This document shows, one piece after another, positions 32,942 to 41,617 of a stretch of DNA of 46,299 nt. Source of the DNA: an uncultured Bacilli bacterium (GTDB taxonomy: Bacteria > Bacillota_I > Bacilli_A > RF39 > UBA660); the NCBI GenBank assembly GCA_934099115.1, contig CAKOPK010000008.1, positions 1 to 46,299 of the forward strand, given 5' to 3'. Made by a program: the position numbers and the translations under genes. Position 1 is the first letter of the stretch. Each line of letters starts with the position of its first letter. Below the pieces are notes generated by a model. It saw only the letters and a program-made list of their open reading frames with translations. It did not search any database and was not told the DNA's origin.

Positions 32942-34672
32942 TTATTTTAAAGAATGTTTTTCGGTTTGTAAAGTATTATATGTAAATAAACTATTATTAG
33001 CATAACGTTTGATAGCAATTTGCAATATTATTTCATATCTTGGTAGATTTAGACTATCTAGATAATTAATAATTTCAATTAGTTCTTTTTTTGCTATTTT
33101 TATACCAGTATTTGGAATTGGATTTCCGTTTTGGTCTCGTACAGTATTAAAGTAATAGACTTGTTTGGTGGCATTTTCAGGATAATATTTTTTTAAAACA
33201 GTTCCTCTTTTTAGTAATTTTTGATACGTTAAACTGTTATCACTATCAATAAATTCTAACATTCTTTTTATTGGATAATTTAAATCATTAAAATATAAGA
33301 AGTAATCTAATAAGTCTAAAGGTTTGCCATTTATACCGTTTCTTAAGGCATCATTTAGGGCAATAATTCTTTCTTCTGGGATAGCAATATATTTTTTGCT
33401 AGATTTTTGATTTTTTTCTCTTTCTATTCTAGTTTTTACTTGGTCTAAAATTATCGGATTTTTGATATTGACAATATATTTGTGAAATTCATAAAAAATA
33501 ATTTTGTTTTGTTTACAGAATTCTACATAGTCTAATTCACCATTTAAATAATTTACATAGAAGGCATCATTATAATTAGCTTGTTTTGCTAGTTCTTTTT
33601 TTACTTTTTGTCTTTCTAAATAAGAAATTAATTTATTTAATAATTTTGTTTCTAATTCTTTTCTTTCACTATTTGTCATATCACGATTTTTGGCATAACA
33701 ATAACTTGTAATTTTTATCTTAGTAATGTTATATTCGTTAATTATTTTATCAATTTCTTCCGGGATATTAGCATCTATTAATAAGTCTATTCCTTTAGAA
33801 TGAAAATCTATTTTAAATGGTTGAAGTTTTCCTCTATATTCTAGTATTGCTTTATCGATATCATAGATTTTAAAGATAATAGAGGCGTATGTTTTAGCCA
33901 TTTTGAATATTTCATCTTGACTATATTCTGAATCTTTAAGATCTTTTTTATTCCACATTGCATCATGACATAATTCATAATATTTTTTTAAGCGTAGTAA
34001 AATACTTTCTTTATTCCTCTTATTTACTAAGTCTAGTATTTCACAAGCTTCTATATCTCTTAATTGTTCATGATTTGTGTTTAAATAAGTGATAAATGCT
34101 TCTTTTTCTGTATCTAGGGCAAAGTTACGATAATAGATGAGTGCATTTTTCAAAGAATTGTGATTACCCTGGATATATTTCTTAAATTCTAGATATGTTC
34201 TTTTATACTTTGCTAGAACTATTTTTCTTTTATAAATTAGACTGAGTGCTAAGGTTTCAAAATTTACTATGTTTGTAATAGTTGTTTCGTAGTTTTTAGC
34301 TAAATTTTTATAAGCTTCTTTTGTAAAATTTCTATTTTTTAGTTCTTCTAAAATAGATAGGGCTAGAATTTCTGTTTTTATTTTTTTATATCTTCTATCT
34401 TCATCTTTATTTTCTATTCTATAAAGATGAAAGAATATATCAAAGTAATGATCATTTAACCCATAGTTACTATAGATTGGTTTAATAGTATCTTTATTAA
34501 GTGATTTTGTTTCTTCCATTTTATTCAAACAGCTTTTAATTACGATAAATACTGCTTCTTTAAAAGTATTAAAGTTTCCTGTTTTTAAACTATTTTGATA
34601 AGATGTTTTAAAACCATTTTCTGTTGCACCATATAATTCTAAAAATAGTGTATAATAATTTTTATTTGCCAT
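32942..34672 (-). CDS. Unknown helical protein
   Basis: The ATG follows AGGGGAGG. This 576-aa protein is Lys/Asn/Tyr-rich and nearly all helical. It has no signal peptide, transmembrane segment or catalytic motif. Short repeating units (LAKNYETTITNIVNFETLAL, YRNFALDTEKEAFITYLN) suggest helical repeats. The C-terminus has QVYYFNTVRDQNGNPIP. It is the first gene of a two-gene unit with the radical SAM gene. I recognise no family. Confidence 0.6.
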   Translation of the reverse strand: MANKNYYTLFLELYGATENGFKTSYQNSLKTGNFNTFKEAVFIVIKSCLNKMEETKSLNKDTIKPIYSNYGLNDHYFDIFFHLYRIENKDEDRRYKKIKTEILALSILEELKNRNFTKEAYKNLAKNYETTITNIVNFETLALSLIYKRKIVLAKYKRTYLEFKKYIQGNHNSLKNALIYYRNFALDTEKEAFITYLNTNHEQLRDIEACEILDLVNKRNKESILLRLKKYYELCHDAMWNKKDLKDSEYSQDEIFKMAKTYASIIFKIYDIDKAILEYRGKLQPFKIDFHSKGIDLLIDANIPEEIDKIINEYNITKIKITSYCYAKNRDMTNSERKELETKLLNKLISYLERQKVKKELAKQANYNDAFYVNYLNGELDYVEFCKQNKIIFYEFHKYIVNIKNPIILDQVKTRIEREKNQKSSKKYIAIPEERIIALNDALRNGINGKPLDLLDYFLYFNDLNYPIKRMLEFIDSDNSLTYQKLLKRGTVLKKYYPENATKQVYYFNTVRDQNGNPIPNTGIKIAKKELIEIINYLDSLNLPRYEIILQIAIKRYANNSLFTYNTLQTEKHSLK

Positions 34673-34781
34673 AAAATACCTCCCCTAAAAATTTAGTGTT
34701 TATATTAGCATACTTTTTTATAAATGTCAAAGTTCTAAATGGAAATATTTAGGCATATAGTTTGATGGGAGGACAAGCTAT

Positions 34782-37367
34782 ATGGGAGGATTAACAAGAG
34801 AAGAAGTAGAACAAAATCGTAAAAAATATGGGACTAATAATATTCGCAATGTCAAGACTAGTAGTTTTTTTAAGTTATTAATGGAGTCTTTGGGAGATCC
34901 AATTATTAAAATACTTTTAGTAGCACTAGCTATAAAAGTTGTCTTTCTATTTAAAGATTTTGATTATTTTGAGACTTTGGGAATATTAATTGCTATTTTT
35001 TTAGCTTCTTTTATTTCGACAATATCAGAATATGGGAGTGAGGCTGCTTTTAGAAGATTACAAGAAGAATCTTCTAAAATTAAAGTTAAAGTAAAAAGAG
35101 ATAATAAGATTATTGAAATTCCTATAGATGAAGTAGTTGTTGATGATTTAGTAGTATTACAAAGTGGAGATAAAGTTCCTGCGGATGGATATTTAATATC
35201 AGGTTTTTTAAGTGTTGATGAGTCTAGTTTAAATGGGGAAACTAAAGAAGCTAAAAAAACACCTAGTATTACTGGTAAGATTATGGAACAAAGTAAATTA
35301 TTTAGAGGTTCTGTTATTTATAATGGAACAGGAATTATGAAAGTTACTTTGGTTGGAGATAAAACTATCTATGGGGCGCTTGCTATAGAAGTGGCAGAGA
35401 GTGCTCCTACAAGTCCTTTAAAAGAAAGGCTTGGAGGTCTTGCTAAATTAATTAGTAAGATTGGTTATGTAGGTGCAGGTTTAGTTTGTTTTTCTTATCT
35501 TTTTTCAGTAATTGTAATTGATAATCATTTTGATATGGATTTAATATTAAAGACAATTACTAATTTTAGAGTATTATTTGATCATTTAATTTATGCCTTA
35601 ACTCTTAGTGTAACTATTATTGTAGTAGCAGTCCCAGAGGGATTACCTATGATGATTACTTTAGTACTTAGTAGTAATATGAAGAGAATGCTTAAAAATA
35701 ATGTATTAGTAAGACGTTTAGTAGGAATTGAGACTGCTGGTAGTATAAATGTATTACTTACTGATAAGACTGGTACTTTAACTAAAGGTAAGTTAGAGAT
35801 TAGTGAAGTTATAACGGGGGATCAAACACGTTTTTATTCTTTAAAACAGATTAAAATGTGTCCATATTTTTATAAGCATTTTTATCATAATTTAGAATTT
35901 AATAACGAAAGTGTTTGGAATGATAAAAATGAAGTTATTGGGGGAAATCAGACAGATAAAGCTTGTTTACAATTTGTGGGATTTGATAAGCTTATAACTT
36001 CTAAAGTTATATCAAAAACGCCTTTTAATAGTACAGATAAATATAGTAAAGTTACTTTAAATAATAATCTTACTTATTTAAAAGGGGCGCCTGAGGTTAT
36101 TCTTCCTCTTACCAATTATTATTTAACAAAAACTGGAGAAATAAAACTATTTTATCATAAATCTAGTACTCTGAATATTGTAAAATCTTTAACTAATAGG
36201 GGAGTTCGTGTTCTTGCTTTAGCTTATCAAGAAAATACTAAAGTAATTTTTATGGGACTTATTGCTATAAAAGATGAACTTAGAGAGGAAGCTTATAAAG
36301 GAGTAGAACTTATTAGAAGTGCTGGTATTCAAATGATTATGATAACTGGGGATGCTAAAGATACCGCTTGTGCTATTGCTAAAGATGTTGGTTTATTAGA
36401 TCCTGATGATTTAGTACTTACTAGTCGGGAACTTGCTAATTTAAGTGATGAAGAATTAAAGCAAAGAGTGGGAAGATTAAGAGTAGTTGCGAGAGCTTTG
36501 CCTCAAGATAAGTCCCGTTTAGTTCGTGTTTTAGAAGAAATGGATTATGTCGTAGGAATGACTGGTGATGGAGTAAATGATGCTCCGGCATTAAAAAAAG
36601 CAAATGTAGGATTTGCTATGGGTAGTGGTACAGAAGTAGCTAAAGAGGCTAGTGATATAGTTATTTTAGATAATAATATATTATCTATTAGTAAAGCAAT
36701 ATTATATGGTAGAACTATCTTTAAGAGCATTCGTAAGTTTATTATTTATCAATTAACTGTTAATATGTGCGCACTTATATTATCTATTATGGGACCTTTT
36801 ATAGGAATTAATACTCCAATTACTATTATTCAGATGTTATGGCTTAATATGATTATGGATACTTTTGCAGGAGTTGCTTTCTCTTTTGAACCGGCACTTG
36901 ATAGTTATATGCATGAGCCTCCTAAGCCTAAGAATGAGCCAATTGTTAATTCTTATATGATTGGAGAAGTTTTATTTACGGGAATTTATTCTGCAATATT
37001 ATGTATTTTGTTTCTAAAAGCTCCAATTGTTAGAAGTTTTATTCGAATAGGGGAGAATTATAAATATTTAATGACTGCTTATTTTGCTTTATTTATCTTT
37101 ATTGGAGTCTTTAATTCTTTTAATGCTAGAAGTGAGAGGATTAATATATTTGCTAATTTAAATAAAAATAAAGTATTTTTGTTTATTATATTGTTTATAT
37201 TAGTTGTTCAGGTTTATTTAATTTATCATGGGGGAGATTTATTTCGGACATATGGCTTAACTGCTAAAGAATTCTTTATTGTTTTATTACTTGCGATGAG
37301 TGTATTTCCGGTAGATTTTATACGTAAAGTTTATCTACGTAAACATCATTTAAAAACTGGAGTATAA
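34782..37367 (+). CDS. P-type Ca2+-transporting ATPase
   Basis: An 861-aa P2-type ATPase. It has an N-terminal cation-ATPase part (LTREEVEQNRKKYGTNNI), actuator loop SLNGETKEAKK, and VVAVPEGLPM in M4 (the PEGLP calcium motif, as in PMCA-type pumps). The phosphorylation site is D328KTGTLT, with KGAPEV in the N domain and the hinge MTGDGVNDAPALK. About ten transmembrane helices. M6 carries NMIMDTFAG, with the Asn and Asp of a calcium site. It would export Ca2+ with ATP. The start follows GGGAGGA. It appears alone. Confidence 0.93.
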   Translation: MGGLTREEVEQNRKKYGTNNIRNVKTSSFFKLLMESLGDPIIKILLVALAIKVVFLFKDFDYFETLGILIAIFLASFISTISEYGSEAAFRRLQEESSKIKVKVKRDNKIIEIPIDEVVVDDLVVLQSGDKVPADGYLISGFLSVDESSLNGETKEAKKTPSITGKIMEQSKLFRGSVIYNGTGIMKVTLVGDKTIYGALAIEVAESAPTSPLKERLGGLAKLISKIGYVGAGLVCFSYLFSVIVIDNHFDMDLILKTITNFRVLFDHLIYALTLSVTIIVVAVPEGLPMMITLVLSSNMKRMLKNNVLVRRLVGIETAGSINVLLTDKTGTLTKGKLEISEVITGDQTRFYSLKQIKMCPYFYKHFYHNLEFNNESVWNDKNEVIGGNQTDKACLQFVGFDKLITSKVISKTPFNSTDKYSKVTLNNNLTYLKGAPEVILPLTNYYLTKTGEIKLFYHKSSTLNIVKSLTNRGVRVLALAYQENTKVIFMGLIAIKDELREEAYKGVELIRSAGIQMIMITGDAKDTACAIAKDVGLLDPDDLVLTSRELANLSDEELKQRVGRLRVVARALPQDKSRLVRVLEEMDYVVGMTGDGVNDAPALKKANVGFAMGSGTEVAKEASDIVILDNNILSISKAILYGRTIFKSIRKFIIYQLTVNMCALILSIMGPFIGINTPITIIQMLWLNMIMDTFAGVAFSFEPALDSYMHEPPKPKNEPIVNSYMIGEVLFTGIYSAILCILFLKAPIVRSFIRIGENYKYLMTAYFALFIFIGVFNSFNARSERINIFANLNKNKVFLFIILFILVVQVYLIYHGGDLFRTYGLTAKEFFIVLLLAMSVFPVDFIRKVYLRKHHLKTGV

Positions 37368-37375
37368 CTCCATAG

Positions 37376-37409
37376 TTCGACAAATTACGACTTAGAGATA
37401 TGTTAAGAT
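37376..37409 (+). promoter_or_regulatory. Spo0A-box promoter of sirA (reverse boxes)
   Basis: TTCGACA (37376-37382, the reverse complement of TGTCGAA) and TACGACT (37386-37392) lie in tandem 10 bp apart on the minus strand. An extended -10, TGTTAAGAT (37401-37409), follows. The boxes cover the -35 area. In B. subtilis sirA is directly activated by Spo0A. Confidence 0.6.
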
Positions 37410-37427
37410 AGGTTTAGGTGATTATAT

Positions 37428-37847
37428 ATGCGTACATTTTATATATTTAATATTAATAAGAGTTTTTATAATTTAATGAAGAATAATCCATATCATTTAT
37501 TTAGAGCGATGGAAGATATTCATAGTTTTGATTCTAATGATGCTGATATTGCTTATGATTTATTTATGCAAATTGCTAGTCCTTTTGATAAGAGTAAAAT
37601 TAATAATAAAATATTTAATGAGTCTAAAGATAATGATTTTTATTCTAAGTTTCGTAATGTTCATCGTATTCAGAATAAATATATTCCAGAAGATTCTATG
37701 TTGGTTGTAAATAAAGCTTTTCTTTTATTAGAAAGTAATATTTTAAAACCTAGTTTTTTAAAAGATTTAAAAGAATATTCTAATTTGTTTGTATGTGATT
37801 TTAAAAATAAAGATTATTTTTGGTTAAATGAGCTTGTTTGCTTGTAA
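37428..37847 (+). CDS. sirA: SirA-like inhibitor of DnaA
   Basis: The 139-aa protein starts at an ATG behind TTAGGTGAT. RTFYIFNINKSFYNLM opens like SirA's YYTYLIKEEF, and the end DFKNKDYFWLNELV resembles SirA's DFNSKRYGWLNPV (compared from memory). The next gene is yneF, as in B. subtilis, where sirA is yneE. SirA binds DnaA domain I at the onset of sporulation and stops new rounds of replication. It sits behind Spo0A-like boxes. Sequence similarity alone is modest; synteny and promoter support it. Confidence 0.7.
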   Translation: MRTFYIFNINKSFYNLMKNNPYHLFRAMEDIHSFDSNDADIAYDLFMQIASPFDKSKINNKIFNESKDNDFYSKFRNVHRIQNKYIPEDSMLVVNKAFLLLESNILKPSFLKDLKEYSNLFVCDFKNKDYFWLNELVCL

Positions 37848-37890
37848 TATTCTTTATTTTATAGTAATATTAAATACAAGGAGAGATATT

Positions 37891-38100
37891 ATGGGAGCAC
37901 AAATATTTTGGTTTGTTATTGGCTTACTTATTGGACTTGTACTTGGTTTTTTCTTAGCAAGATATTTTATGCAAAAATATTTAAAGAAAAATCCTCCTAT
38001 TAATGAAAAGATGATTGAAGTTATGATGACTAGTATGGGAAGAAAACCTAGTAAAAAACAAGTCAATCAAGTTATGCAACAAATGAATAAAATGATGTAG
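37891..38100 (+). CDS. yneF: UPF0154 membrane protein YneF
   Basis: ATG 37891 follows AAGGAGAG; an earlier in-frame ATG at 37828 overlaps sirA and lacks an RBS. The 69-aa protein has one N-terminal transmembrane helix (about 5-24, GLLIGLVLGFFLARY), then YLKKNPPINEKMIEVMM, TSMGRKPSKKQVNQVMQQM, the UPF0154 signature. The function is unknown. It ends at a terminator. Confidence 0.92.
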   Translation: MGAQIFWFVIGLLIGLVLGFFLARYFMQKYLKKNPPINEKMIEVMMTSMGRKPSKKQVNQVMQQMNKMM

Positions 38101-38108
38101 AAATATAA

Positions 38109-38150
38109 AACAATTTCAAGGTTTAAAATGTACTTTGAAATTGTTTTTTT
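38109..38150 (+). terminator. Terminator of sirA-yneF
   Basis: AACAATTTCA-AG/CTT-TGAAATTGTT with a T7 run; one-base bulge in the stem. Confidence 0.75.
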
Positions 38151-38158
38151 CATTAAAA

Positions 38159-38744
38159 ATGCTTAAAGAAAAAGAGCCAACCAAATAATTAAAAGCAAAG
38201 ACTTGGGAGATTGCAATTGGTTTATAGGATGTTGATGGTAAAAAAGTTTTAAAAATATTTAATAGAAAATGCGAAAGAACATATTGAAGGCAATATTGAT
38301 TTAAAAGAAGTAGGGAATAGAATTCATAGTTATTATGAAGCAGTAATAGGTAGAGAAAGAAAAGAAAGTACAGATAGTTTAGAAGCAGATATACTAAATG
38401 ATAAAGCAATTCATTTTAATCCGACAGAATTAATTTATATTCATGAGAAACTTTTTACTGGTATTTATGAAAAAACAGGAAAAATACGAGATTATAATTT
38501 TACAAAGAAAGAATGGATTTTAAATAATGATACTTACGCTACTTATCAATCTATTATGAGTTCTTTACAATATGATTTTTCACAAGAAAAAGAGTTTTCT
38601 TATAAAGATTTATCTTTAGAACAGATAATAGAGCATCTATCTCGTTTTACTGCCAATATTTGGCAGGTTCATCCTTTTTGTGAAGGGAATGAATACTTAA
38701 GACAGAAAATGGCATACTTTCAAAATTCATATATAAATAGTTGA
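38159..38744 (+). pseudogene. Fic family protein, N-terminal and core fragment
   Basis: The reading from ATG 38159 has an in-frame TAA (codon 10) and TAG (codon 23) within TWEIAIGL-DVDG, a segment typical of the N-terminus of these Fic proteins. A frameshift follows, after which ENAKEHIEGNIDLKEVG and HFNPTELIYIHEKLF lead to the Fic core ending VHPFCEGN, the start of the HPFxxGNGR AMP-transfer motif. The motif is cut at GN and replaced by an unrelated tail. Fic enzymes add AMP to target proteins; this one cannot be active. The missing C-terminus lies at 39394-39545. Confidence 0.75.
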
Positions 38745-38797
38745 AAATTTTGATATAATATATTTATTAATGTAGTTAAATCAGGAGGTAAAGAATT

Positions 38798-39393
38798 ATG
38801 CAAACATTACAAATAAGAAATTCAACAGCAGAATTTTTGATATTCACAAAACAAAATAAAGAAAAGACAATAGAAGTGATTGTTGATGAAGAATCAGTCT
38901 GGCTTAGTCAAAAATTGATGGCCGAACTTTTTGGAACAACAAGAAATAATATAACAATACATCTTTCTAATATTTTTGAAAAAGAATTAAGTGAGAATTC
39001 AGTATGTAAAGAATTTTTACATACTGCTAGAGATGGAAAAATTCACCTAATGGCAAAATAATTGCATCTGATGTTATAGTTGCTAAAAATTATTTAACTA
39101 AAGAAGAATTAAAATCTTTAGAAAGAATTGTTACAATGTATTTAGATTACGCGGAGGATCAAGCTGAAAGACATATTCCTATGACAATGGAAGACTGGAA
39201 AAGTAAGCTAGATGTATTTTTACAATTTAACGAAAGAGATGTACTTGATAATCCTGGTAAAGTATCGCATAAGGTAGCAAAGAGTTTTGCACTTTCTGAA
39301 TTTGAAAAGTATAGAATTATTCAAGATAAATTATTTGAATCTGACTTTGATAAATTTATGATTGAAATGGAAAATGAGGATATCGGTTGTTAA
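38798..39393 (+). pseudogene. RhuM family protein, internally deleted
   Basis: The ATG follows AGGAGG. The N-terminus (VDEESVWLSQKLMAELFGTTRNNITIHLSNIF) and the C-terminus (RIVTMYLDYAEDQAERHIPMTMEDW, NPGKVSHKVAKSFALSEFEKY) are both typical RhuM, but the roughly 120-150 central residues are missing. The joint at about 39040 is out of frame: the first part ends at 39061 and the second resumes as NGKIIASDVIVAKNYL. RhuM proteins often accompany Fic genes and have no fixed function. Confidence 0.8.
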
Positions 39394-39545
39394 AAACATT
39401 CTGTTCTTAGGAATTCTTTAGTAAGAGCAAATTATAGAAGTTTTAATCTTAATGTTTATGAAGATTATTCTTTTTTAGAAAAATTTTTTTCTAATTTAAT
39501 CGCTGGCACTAATTATGAGTTAAAAATAGGTATACTTATAAAGAT
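39394..39545 (+). pseudogene. Fic C-terminal fragment
   Basis: Directly after the RhuM stop, the frame reads KHSVLRNSLVRANYRSFN and SFLEKFFSNLIAGTNYELK, matching the usual C-terminal end of the Fic protein type at 38159 (RNALVRANY, EYLEKFF.NLL.GENNELKNR). There is no start. The two Fic pieces flank the rhuM remnant. Confidence 0.65.
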
Positions 39546-39631
39546 TATAAAGATATTTAGTGGGAAGTTTTTTAATTTAATTTGAAAGCTTGTTATTTTT
39601 ATGATATATTATTTAGAAGGAGATGACGTTT

Positions 39632-41524
39632 ATGCGTGAATTTACAGAACAAGAGTTAGTTCGTAGAGAAAAACTTAATAAAATTAGGGAATATGGAATA
39701 GACCCTTTTGGTCATAAATATGATGTTAGTGATTTTTCTTTAAATATTAAAGAAAAATATCAAGATAAAACTCATGAAGAATTAGAAATTATGAATGAAG
39801 TAGTATCTGTTGCTGGTCGTATTATGTTTATCCGTAAGATGGGAAAAGCTAGTTTCTTTTCTATTAAAGATAAGTTAGGTAATATTCAAGTTTATATTTC
39901 TATTAATGATGTTGGAGAAGATGTTTATTCTTTATTTAAAACTGCTGATTTAGGAGATATTGTTGGAGTTAAAGGTAAAGTTATGAAGACTGGTACGGGA
40001 GAAGTTACTATTAAATGTATGGAATATACTCATTTAGTAAAAGCTTTAAAACCATTACCAGAGAAGTATCATGGTCTTAGTGATGTTGAAGAAAGATTTC
40101 GTAGAAGATATGTTGATTTAATTATGAATGATGATGCTAGAAGAATTGCTTTTGCTAGACCAAGGATTATTCGTTCTATTCAAAAGTATCTAGATGATTT
40201 AGGATATACAGAAGTAGAAACACCAATATTAGGTACTATTTTAGGTGGGGCTGCTGCTCGTCCTTTTGTTACTCATCATAATGCTCAAAATATTGATATG
40301 TATTTAAGAATTGCAACAGAATTAAATTTAAAACGTTTACTTGTTGGAGGTATGGATGCTGTTTATGAGATTGGACGTATTTTTCGTAATGAAGGTATGG
40401 ATCGTAAACATAATCCAGAATTTACTACTATTGAACTTTATAAGGCTTATTCTGATTTAGAAGGTATGATGAATATTACAGAAGGTATTGTTAGTACTTG
40501 TGCTTATCAGTTAAATGGTACTTATGATATTGATTATTTAGGTCATCATATTAGTTTAGCTCCTGGATTTAAGAGAGCTCATATGGTTGATTTAATTAAA
40601 GATAGAACTGGTGTTGATTTCTTTCAAGTTAAGACTTTTGTAGAAGCTAAGAAAATAGCAGAAGAACACAATATTCCTGTAGAAGAACATTTTAGTTTTG
40701 GACATATCGTTAATGCTTTTTTTGAAGAGTATGTAGAATCTACTATCGTAGAACCAACTTTTGTATATGGACATCCAATTGAGATTAGTCCTCTTGCTAA
40801 AAAGAATGCTAAAGACCCAAGATTTACTGAAAGATTTGAATTATTTATCTTAGGTTGTGAATATGCGAATGCTTTTACAGAGTTAAATGACCCAATAGAC
40901 CAATATGAAAGATTTTTAAATCAATTAAAAGAAAAAGAATTAGGTAATGATGAAGCTAATGATATGGATATAGACTTTGTTGAGGCTTTAGAGTATGGTA
41001 TGCCACCTGCTGGTGGTATGGGTATGGGAATTGACCGTTTAGTTATGCTTTTAACTGGTAGTGAAACGATTCGAGAAGTTATTTTATTCCCAACTATGAA
41101 ACCTTTAAATGATAATAATAAAAATATAGAAGTAAAAGCTAAAAAAATTGATTTTTCTAAAGTAGAGATTGAACCTTTATTTCAAGATTTTGTAGATTTT
41201 GAAACATTTAGTAAGTCTGATTTTAGAGCAGTTAAAGTTTTAGAGTGTGAAGCAGTTCCTAAGTCTAAGAAATTATTAAAGTTTACTCTTAACGATGGAA
41301 CAGATACTCCTAGAATTATTTTAAGTGGTATTCATGAGTATTATGAACCAGAAGAATTAGTAGGAAAGACTTGTATTGCTATTACTAATTTACCACCTAG
41401 AAAGATGATGGGAATCGATTCTTGTGGTATGCTTATAAGTGCAGTTCATCAGGAAGAAGAAGTAGAAAAGTTACATTTATTAATGGTTGATGATGCTATT
41501 CCTGCAGGAGCTAAGCTTTATTAA
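39632..41524 (+). CDS. lysS: Lysyl-tRNA synthetase (class II) with C-terminal tRNA-binding domain
   Basis: ATG 39632 follows AAGGAG at 9 nt; an ATG at 39623 abuts that RBS. The 630-aa protein has an OB anticodon-binding domain (about 55-150), then class II catalytic core with motif 2 (FRNEGMDRKHNPEFTTIELY) and motif 3 (GMGMGIDRLVMLLTG). Ordinary LysS ends near 500 residues. Here about 110 more follow (about 522-630): SKSDFRAVKVLECEAVP, and GMLISAVH, a Trbp111/EMAPII-type OB domain normally found on MetRS. The extra domain probably strengthens tRNA binding. Confidence 0.93.
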   Translation: MREFTEQELVRREKLNKIREYGIDPFGHKYDVSDFSLNIKEKYQDKTHEELEIMNEVVSVAGRIMFIRKMGKASFFSIKDKLGNIQVYISINDVGEDVYSLFKTADLGDIVGVKGKVMKTGTGEVTIKCMEYTHLVKALKPLPEKYHGLSDVEERFRRRYVDLIMNDDARRIAFARPRIIRSIQKYLDDLGYTEVETPILGTILGGAAARPFVTHHNAQNIDMYLRIATELNLKRLLVGGMDAVYEIGRIFRNEGMDRKHNPEFTTIELYKAYSDLEGMMNITEGIVSTCAYQLNGTYDIDYLGHHISLAPGFKRAHMVDLIKDRTGVDFFQVKTFVEAKKIAEEHNIPVEEHFSFGHIVNAFFEEYVESTIVEPTFVYGHPIEISPLAKKNAKDPRFTERFELFILGCEYANAFTELNDPIDQYERFLNQLKEKELGNDEANDMDIDFVEALEYGMPPAGGMGMGIDRLVMLLTGSETIREVILFPTMKPLNDNNKNIEVKAKKIDFSKVEIEPLFQDFVDFETFSKSDFRAVKVLECEAVPKSKKLLKFTLNDGTDTPRIILSGIHEYYEPEELVGKTCIAITNLPPRKMMGIDSCGMLISAVHQEEEVEKLHLLMVDDAIPAGAKLY

Positions 41525-41555
41525 AGATTAATTTTCACAAAAAATTCATAAAAAT

Positions 41556-41576
41556 TGAGGTTTTACCTCTTTTTTT
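41556..41576 (+). terminator. Terminator of lysS
   Basis: GAGGT/ACCTC with loop TTT, then T7. Short but clear. Confidence 0.65.
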
Positions 41577-41617
41577 ATGACGTTTTTGTGATATAATTCC
41601 TATAGGAGGGAAAATTG

